This document shows, piece after piece, positions 63,773-64,000 of a stretch of DNA of 64,000 nt. The DNA lies in contig NZ_CP037864.1 in assembly GCF_004353845.1 (NCBI RefSeq), positions 372,001-436,000 of the forward strand. Reading direction: 5' to 3'. Every line of letters begins with the position of its first letter. Position 1 is the stretch's first letter. The stretch comes from Citrobacter arsenatis. Lineage in GTDB: Bacteria > Pseudomonadota > Gammaproteobacteria > Enterobacterales > Enterobacteriaceae. The notes beneath the pieces were generated by a model, which saw nothing but the letters and a program-made list of their open reading frames with translations, did not search any database and was not told the DNA's origin. The translations under genes were made by a program, and so were the position numbers.

Positions 63773-63797
63773 GTACGGGAGGGCGGGCCTCCCGTTG
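63773..63797 (-). terminator. Hairpin after yjdN
   Basis: acgggagg-gcgggc-ctcccgt (about 63775-63796): strong GC stem just beyond the yjdN stop on the minus strand, poor T-run. Confidence 0.6.
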
Positions 63798-63799
63798 GA

Positions 63800-64000
63800 T
63801 TACTCTGTAGGTTGCTGCTGTTTGACGACGTTGATCATCCATGGCACGCCGTACTGGTCGCTTACTTTGCCGAAACCGTGGGCCCAGAAGGTTTCCTGCC
63901 AGTCCATTTCGATTTTTCCGTTTGCTGCCAGGTTATCAAACCAGCGCTTGCCTTCGTCGACGTTTTGCGTGTCGAGTACCAGCGTAAAGCCAGAGTAGTG
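63800..64000 (-). CDS. yjdN: VOC-family protein YjdN (PhnB), 3' part
   Basis: The last 66 codons of a glyoxalase/VOC-fold (PhnB) protein: HYSGFTLVLDTQNVDEGKRW..., then ETFWAHGFGKVSDQYGVPWM, ending INVVKQQQPTE and TAA (complement of 63800-63802). This matches E. coli YjdN, which lies directly upstream of phnC. The rest is beyond the window. Function unknown; not part of C-P lyase. Confidence 0.9.
   Translation of the reverse strand, partial: HYSGFTLVLDTQNVDEGKRWFDNLAANGKIEMDWQETFWAHGFGKVSDQYGVPWMINVVKQQQPTE

Overview
The window is chromosomal DNA from an enterobacterium close to Escherichia and Citrobacter. Gene order follows E. coli K-12 from alr/tyrB to phnC/yjdN: tyrB, aphA, yjbR, uvrA/ssb, yjcB, pdeC, soxS/soxR, ghxP, yjcE, actP-yjcH-acs, nrfABCDEFG, gltP, yjcO, fdhF, then yjdP and phnP to phnC. 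The proteins differ from my memory of the K-12 versions by roughly 5-15%. SoxR is 152 residues, a cidR/cidAB locus replaces yjcF, and there is a T6SS vgrG island. I favour Citrobacter, but species cannot be fixed by reading alone. REP/BIME palindromes are unusually abundant, and a REP-associated tyrosine transposase (RAYT) is present.

Layout. 1-13.9 kb: conserved core, with the uvrA/ssb LexA box, the soxRS pair, the sRNA SraL and PurR-like boxes before ghxP. 14-16.8 kb: accessory insert with RAYT, REPs and cidR/cidA/cidB. 16.8-21 kb: acetate scavenging (acs-yjcH-actP). 21.4-28 kb: periplasmic nitrite ammonification (nrfA-G), preceded by a well-formed FNR plus NarL/NarP promoter; a REP pair lies inside the nrfF reading frame. 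28.3-32.7 kb: gltP, yjcO and the selenoprotein gene fdhF.

33-51.4 kb occupies the slot that holds mdtNOP/yjcS/als/rpiB in K-12. Here it carries a sugar system: response regulator, PfkB kinase, class II aldolase and D-lyxose-isomerase-type enzyme, plus an RbsABC-like ABC importer and a hybrid histidine kinase. It resembles the E. coli O157:H7 locus containing isomerase Z5688. The system is interrupted between isomerase and binding protein by an 8.5-kb block: vgrG, a Tle3-like lipase effector, two tandem Tli3-like immunity lipoproteins, a PAAR protein and a membrane protein. The second immunity gene is preceded by a copy of the last 12 codons of the effector gene, which records how it was duplicated. 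An eight-unit 91-bp REP array sits between the response regulator and the kinase and supplies the stop codons of both.

51.4-64 kb: yjdP, a higBA-type toxin-antitoxin pair, the complete 14-gene phosphonate operon phnC-P (minus strand, Pho-box candidate upstream, REPs in two of its gaps), and the 3' end of yjdN. No rRNA, tRNA, CRISPR array or IS element was seen.
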